Shown: positions 9,234-13,851 of the stretch, piece by piece
How positions within the stretch are numbered: the stretch's first letter is position 1
Layout: each line of letters begins with the position of its first letter
Origin: Cyclostephanos tholiformis
Lineage: Eukaryota > Bacillariophyta > Thalassiosirophyceae > Thalassiosirales > Thalassiosiraceae
Reading direction: 5' to 3'
Assembly: GCA_036939975.1 (NCBI GenBank)
Contig: JALLPB010000779.1
Location: 1 to 13,851, forward strand
Length of the DNA stretch: 13,851 bases
The notes under the pieces: generated by a model
The model's database searches: none
What the model was told of the DNA's origin: nothing
The model's input: only the letters and a program-made list of their open reading frames with translations
Made by a program: the position numbers and the translations under genes

Positions 9234-9532
9234 CAAAAATTGAGGTCAGCTCAGCAAATTTCTGGCAATTTTTCACCAGTACAACCCTACATGCTTGATA
9301 AAAAAGTTTTAGTCCAGAAATGCTGTAAGGCTTGGCATAAGGCTGTGGTTGCTTTGAGCAAGTAAGTGTAAAACGTGTAGACTTAGGAACAATGTTGATG
9401 TTCCAGGTTTTTTTGGAGGGTGTCTTATGTTTCTTTCTATTATTTTTGCAATTTTGTTGGTTCACAAGTATCCGTATGCACATGGTCCTCAAATATTTTT
9501 GTCAGAGGTTGCCTATTACTTCTCATTAATAG

Positions 9533-10804
9533 GTCGACATTAATGGCAATCTTACATCCATTGGCGCAAGGATCCCCCACAGATTGCGTAGTGTTGCTGT
9601 TGCCCCAATGCACCCTGTCACCACAGCAAAATACAAGGCCGGATGTGGGAATAAGAAAACAGTCGCCCGGACTCATGAATCCTTCCTGCATAGCGCCAAA
9701 ATGCTCACAAACACAAGAATTCATGATCGAATCTCTCAAAAGGATCGTGTCCCCATTGCATCAGTTGCACCTGGCACTATGGTGACTATGCCTGGGGTGA
9801 TTGTTGCCATTGATGGCAGTCAGCATCAATAAGATGACTCGAGGGGAAAGTGCTCCACAGGATGCAAGGTTGGCACTTCCACCCCCCTTATGGAATGCCT
9901 GGTGGTGTGGTGGCTGTCACGCCCTGCATTATGTTGGTGATGGTGGTGTCTTGTGTGGGGCCTGCATGTTTTGTGGGGACTCCTGCCTAGTTTGCAACAA
10001 TGTGTGTTGCTTACCCCCTATGAGATGGAGCATTTGAAGGCAATGGTTGGGATGTCTTATGACACCACACTTCCGGGGAATAATGTAGGTCTCCCTCCTT
10101 CTTTGTATCCAAAGACGAAATGGATGATGGATGAGGATGATCTCCTCGCCAGTTCTCCTGAGTCTGTGAAATCTTACTACAATGACTTCCTTTCCAAAGG
10201 ATCGACCTTGTACTAAGTAAGTTTTCTTTTTTCAAGAGACTTGGCAACATATGGAGTGCTGTCGGATAATCGAGGAAAATCATAAGGCTGCAGGGCTTGC
10301 AATTATGGGGAGGCTGGGTCAATTGTAAAAAAGAGGATGGGAATGAGGATGACAAAAGGAGAGAAGGGAAAATGCATTCAACCAGGAGTACCTTGCTCTC
10401 ATCTTGGAGATTCCTGGCAAGCTGTTTCAGGAGGAAGGTATACATGGGCAGATGCAGCTGAGGTTGAAAGGGATGAGGAAAGGGGGTGATACAAATGCAG
10501 CAAAGTTACGCTGTAAGTATGAAGGCAAGATGATGTTGTTGAAATTGTTTGCATACAAGTTCCCAGGATTTGGTAACTTGAGTAAGCTCCCCAGTGGTAC
10601 AACACAGCTTAAGCAGTTGAGATGCCCCATTGTTGCAAAGCTATGGACAGAACAGAATCCAGTAAGCCTATTTTCAAATTAGTCATTGATAAGAAAAAGG
10701 TTGACGTCAGCAGGATTGGGAGAGATTGGTACTACGAGCGCCAGCATGTCAATCTGGTTAACCAGATGCCTGGAGAGCTTGTGCAGCCTCGGCAAGTTGA
10801 GTAA
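9533..10804 (+). pseudogene. Broken, unrecognised coding region with a Cys-rich segment
   Basis: No family recognised. Conserved-looking peptide pieces follow one another on the plus strand but change frame. 9533-9832 contains MHPVTTAKYKAGCGNKK and HESFLHSAKM. 9834-10013 is Cys-rich: WWCGGCHAL, LCGACMFCGDSCLVCNNVC, which looks like a zinc-binding module. After a C5 run (10014-10018) the sense continues in another frame with LTPYEMEHLKAMVGM and KTKWMMDEDDLLASSPES to a stop at 10214-10216. Then QETWQHMECCRIIEENHKAA (from 10233), three stops (10326, 10341, 10347), EYLALILEIPGKLFQEEG and LLKLFAYKFPGFGNLSKLPS to 10682. A last frame, 10646-10804, has FKLVIDKKKVDVSRIGRDWY. Some breaks could be introns (a GTAAGC occurs at the last switch), but several stops within good sequence favour a pseudogene. 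It faces the transposase remnant and may belong to the same element. Confidence 0.5.
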
Positions 10805-10920
10805 CTCACTCTTTAATCAGAAGGTTTGGAGAATGATAACATTGGCAATGTGTTTGGCTTGTCTTAATTGCATGTTTGTTTTGCTTTCAGGAAAAGGGAG
10901 GGTCAGAAAGGAAGGGTGAT

Positions 10921-10985
10921 AGGGTGCACCCTCTAATTTAATTTATTAAATATGAATTAGAATTAAATGCTAATCTAATTTAATT
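10921..10985. repeat. 12-base perfect palindrome and AT-rich direct repeats
   Basis: AGGGTGCACCCT (10921-10932) is a perfect palindrome. It is followed at once by CTAATTTAATT at 10933-10943 and again at 10975-10985. The block lies exactly between the ends of the two convergent broken coding regions, so it may be a 3'-end or terminator region, or an element boundary. Confidence 0.6.
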
Positions 10986-12441
10986 AATTTGATGACCCCC
11001 TTACCTCCATTCCATTGTGTCATCCTTGTCCTGGGGGTTGAGTTAAATCTTTCCTGTATAGCACTCTTTTGGGAAAACAGTTGAAGATGTGTAACAAACA
11101 AACTCCTACAATGTAAAAACTGCACAGAGAAATCGCAATCACTCTCAGATAGATTGCCATTGCTCTCTTCTGTCTCCTCTGGTTCAACCTCCCTTGGTCC
11201 GGACAACCAAATTCTATCACTACCGATAGGAGCCTCACAACCTACCCTAACATTCATCCATTCCATCAGATCCAACAAAAAGTTGTTCAGCCAACAGCAT
11301 GTTACAAATATTTTTCACAGGTCTCAATTTCACAATGAATGAAGCCATTACTAAGTACTCACCACTTCTTTTTTAGTATTCCAAATGTGCACTTAACATC
11401 TTTCTGAACACCTTGCATTATCTTTCCATGTGAGGGGACAAATCAATGTCCGCCAACAAAGGTACCCACTGTCACAAATAAAATATGTACCACTATTTCT
11501 CCAAACATGCCCATTGTGACCATAATATGCCCATTGCACTTCACAAAAAGTCATTTTTTCCTCATTGCATGCACATTCTTGTCAGTCTTGATGATATCCA
11601 TATCATTTCTTGAACCAAAATATAGCTTGTAAATCAACAAGATCCTGCAGTTAAAATCAGTAATACTAATACACTGAAACCCAAGGAAAAGAAAGGACTC
11701 CTTACCCTTTGCATGACTGTAGTACTTGACATGAACAATGTTGACCAATCATACCAATCCACAGAACTCAGGCTAACCGACAGTGTTGTAGAAGCCCTTG
11801 ACACTTGCCAACTCAGTAAGAGTCCTCGGCATGAATATTTTCTCATCCCACATGTTGAAAATAGCATCAAAGAACTAATAATAAAATTTGCGTACCTCAG
11901 TGGTGAAAATAGAACACAATGGCTGACAAGCATGAAACGCCATACCCATCCCCAACAGGTACTGCAAAGACAAACCCAAAAGTTCTGTGTGGTCACAAAA
12001 CTCTGCCTGTTGAGATTTTGTCTGTGGATACAGAACATATCCATGGGCAATCAGCAGATCAGTGAGCTCATCTACCTTCCACAGAGGCATGCAAAAATAA
12101 TGGCAAAATTGGCCAAATCGGTTGGATGACAATAGATCATAAGTGCAACCTCTTGTCATCCCAGGACGAGTAAAATACCCATACCATGCTGACTCAGTGA
12201 TGCTCTCAATGCAGTTCATCTGGTTGAGTTGGTGTTCACATGTTTGTTGATGGCAATGCACACTGTCATTGGACCAAAACCCAAGAGAATCATTGTCAAA
12301 CTTGGTGGTGACTGAACCAACAAAAATACCAAAGGTAGCATCAAATGCAGTGCTAAAACCAAAGGACACAGCCCAATTCTTGCAAAAATCCTAAAAATCA
12401 GCACCAAAATCAAAATCCAATAAGGAGGATGAAATATCCAT
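10970..12441 (-). pseudogene. Harbinger-type (DDE_Tnp4-like) transposase remnant
   Basis: Relic of a cut-and-paste transposase of the kind common in diatom genomes. Reads from ATG 12441 (MDISSSLLDFDFGADF) down to a stop at 10970-10972. Recognisable blocks in order: NRFGQFCHYFCMPLWKVDEL, STAFDATFGIFVGS, IVHVKYYSHAKGKES, LYFGSRNDMDIIKTD, YFICDSGYLCW, VQKDVKCTFGILKKKW, IFVTCCWLNNFLLDLMEWM and GSDRIWLSGPREVEPEETEE. Damage: in-frame stops at 12391-12393, 11875-11877, 11773-11775 and 11749-11751; a frameshift near 11550, where A and T runs flank the break; another near 11415; a stop at 11359-11361; then a third frame to the end. Of the catalytic triad, the first Asp position reads Asn (11740-11742), the second Asp is kept (11471-11473) and the Glu reads Lys (11392-11394). 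So it is surely inactive. Superfamily identity is by motif recall; order and content of blocks make it strong. Confidence 0.85.
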
Positions 12442-12943
12442 GGTTGAAGGGTTGGGAAGAGAAGATTAAGCCAACAAAAGATGCAAATGGTGGTGATGTA
12501 TTTATTAATTATCAATGTGTGAGAGGGGGTAATGGTGTTCCACATAGCAGTCCACAGGTTCCACGTAGGCGATTGTGGGCTATATGTATATATGGCTGGA
12601 TGTTTTATGTGCACATAAAGGCAAGCCAAATTGGGGTGATTACATGTGTGCATAAAACAAAAACATGTAAACATAGAATTTTGGTTGTCACTTTGTATGC
12701 CTACATGCACAGACACACAAAAAACACATTTTACGTGACTTTTCAAAAAAGGGAGACCCATCCTAAAAATAAGCATCGCACAGTGATTGACCTAGGCTGG
12801 GGGATAACTTCCCCAGAAATGGACTAAAACAAGTGAAAACTAAGTGGCGTGTAGTCCAGGTCATGAAGAGAAAATTATGAGCCTATTTTAATACTTAAAA
12901 ATGAAGTGGATTGCCCTGGCTAAGTCTAGGGGGATGAGATGCA

Positions 12944-12963
12944 ACCTGTAGGATTCTACAGGT
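12944..12963. repeat. Perfect 8-base inverted repeat
   Basis: ACCTGTAG, loop GATT, CTACAGGT. Confidence 0.75.
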
Positions 12964-13035
12964 GTTGGTACATCTTTATGATGTGGTTTTGATGTTCCTC
13001 CATGAGTATGTACATCTGTAGGAGAGCTTGATTAG

Positions 13036-13066
13036 ACCTCTGATGTCAGTCTATGACCTCAGAGGT
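13036..13066. repeat. Inverted repeat with 13-base arms
   Basis: ACCTCTGATGTCA, five-base loop, TGACCTCAGAGGT; one mismatch. The strongest hairpin in this spacer. Confidence 0.8.
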
Positions 13067-13163
13067 TCCACTTGGTGCTAAAAATTTGCTTGGCACATTT
13101 TAATGTACTTTAGATAAGTACTGTACATACCTGATGTCTGGCCTTCAGTCAGGCATTCCTAAA

Positions 13164-13181
13164 GTGTAACAGTGGTTACAC
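13164..13181. repeat. Perfect 7-base inverted repeat
   Basis: GTGTAAC, loop AGTG, GTTACAC. Confidence 0.7.
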
Positions 13182-13327
13182 AAGTTACTGTGAACTTCTG
13201 GGCTCATATCACTTGCCTCCACGAATGAAGAATCAGCATGGATGGGGAAAAACACCTTTGTGAGGAAAAAATAACCTCTGAGTGAGGAGTGGCATTGCGT
13301 GTGCAGATAGTTTTTTGATTACTAACA

Positions 13328-13851
13328 TCAAGCGTAGGATTTATGTGGAAAGTAGAGACTAGATTTAATTTTATTCAAAACCAGTGTAACTCTTCTAATG
13401 TTTAACCTTTCTGATTTGCTTCCGTGTTTTACCCTGTTTGTGCTATTTGTATGAACTGATATGATTGTCCATGGTGCACTGTCATACCAGCTTTCTGCTT
13501 TGCAGAGGATACCATCTTTCTGTACAAGTACTTTTCCACCAACTTTGTAATCATCATCTATTTGTGAATTAGTTTCACATTTTGTGTTAAGATCAGTTTG
13601 GCATTGCATGTAGTTTCCAATTTTATTCCAGTCAGCTATGTAGGGGATGTCAAACAACATTTCCCTTCCAAATATTGCTGTGCCTGGAGAGGCTTTGAGT
13701 ACTGCATGGTAGGTAGAGCAAATGGCCCAAATGTTAGAAATGTGGCAAAGTTGCTGGGTGCCCTCACAAAAGCCAAAAATGGATCTATAAAATTTACAAT
13801 GTTGCCCAGTTGAGTGTACTGCTTCTAGGTTCAACTCAATTTTTACGTAAA
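13328..13851 (-). CDS. Ty3/gypsy-type retrotransposon integrase, C-terminal fragment (partial)
   Basis: The frame is open through the right edge and ends with TGA at 13328-13330, so only about 173 C-terminal codons are visible. Key blocks: AICSTYHAVLKASPGTAIFG (the end of the integrase core, where such elements read STYH...PG...FGR), REMLFDIPYIADWNKI, DDDYKVGGKVLVQKDGILCK (the small beta-barrel module after the core), and SERLNIRRVT near the end. The integrase inserts element cDNA into chromosomes. No stop interrupts the visible part, so the copy may be young, but the catalytic core lies outside the window. Assignment to Ty3/gypsy rather than another LTR class is by motif recall. The minus-strand gene ends facing the hairpin-rich spacer, where the 3' LTR would be expected. 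Confidence 0.8.
   Translation of the reverse strand, partial: YVKIELNLEAVHSTGQHCKFYRSIFGFCEGTQQLCHISNIWAICSTYHAVLKASPGTAIFGREMLFDIPYIADWNKIGNYMQCQTDLNTKCETNSQIDDDYKVGGKVLVQKDGILCKAESWYDSAPWTIISVHTNSTNRVKHGSKSERLNIRRVTLVLNKIKSSLYFPHKSYA

Larger units (their letters stand above)
12442..13327. other. Hairpin-rich spacer between two transposon remnants
   Basis: No gene supported. The long minus-strand frame 12776-12216 is hydrophobic and overlaps the transposase start in a different frame, so it is a shadow. Three compact inverted repeats occur: 12944-12963, 13036-13066 and 13164-13181. The part nearest 13328 could include the 3' non-coding or LTR region of the gypsy element, but I cannot identify LTR ends. 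Confidence 0.4.

Noticed and set aside
9187..9492. 101-codon minus-strand frame across the hairpin cluster
   Set aside because: Runs through inverted repeats and has no complex or recognisable block.
10217..10232. GTAAGT...TTCAAG considered as an intron bridging two frames
   Set aside because: The interval is about 20 bases, too short for a normal spliceosomal intron, and a stop precedes it.
12216..12776. 186-codon minus-strand hydrophobic frame that could be a membrane protein
   Set aside because: Overlaps the transposase N-terminal region, which is in a different frame and has recognisable blocks; the hydrophobicity comes from T-rich sequence.
12429..12827. 132-codon plus-strand frame
   Set aside because: Antisense to the transposase start, with no recognisable motif.

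Overview
The window reads as nuclear DNA of a diatom or close stramenopile relative; I cannot name the species. The main clue is a spliced heat shock factor (HSF) gene with a complete DNA-binding domain. Supporting clues are a lineage-type unknown protein with an EYP...DNPSASGPPIGLGW-like block, a Harbinger-type transposase remnant, and a Ty3/gypsy integrase tail. There are no operons, ribosome binding sites, rRNA or tRNA genes that I can see.

Layout, left to right. 1-2161 is a GC-rich block whose minus strand carries a long Ala/Arg/His/Gln-rich repeat protein. It resembles a repetitive-element (gag-like) product, and its conserved-looking first part lies in another frame, joined at a six-base homopolymer. 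2162-2945 is a low-complexity spacer with CA and TTA microsatellites and probably the HSF promoter and 5' leader. 2946-6309 (+) is the HSF gene, with one 130-base intron inside the DNA-binding domain. 6310-7105 is the spacer between two convergent genes. 7106-8113 (-) is an intact 335-residue gene of unknown function whose N-terminal half is built from decaying tandem repeats. 8114-9532 has no convincing gene but holds two tight inverted repeats.

The right third is transposon debris. A broken, unrecognised plus-strand coding region with a Cys-rich segment (9533-10804) faces a broken Harbinger-type transposase on the minus strand (12441-10970). After a hairpin-rich spacer, the C-terminal part of a Ty3/gypsy integrase (minus strand) runs off the right edge.

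The two intact host genes (HSF and the 335-residue protein) are convergent neighbours; nothing in the sequence shows that they work together. The most interesting items are the HSF with a 690-residue low-complexity N-terminal extension and an intron whose retention would remove its recognition helix, the repeat-built 335-residue protein, the unrecognised Cys-rich coding region facing the transposase, and the frame-split repeat protein at the left end. Family assignments rest on motif recall; no searches were run.
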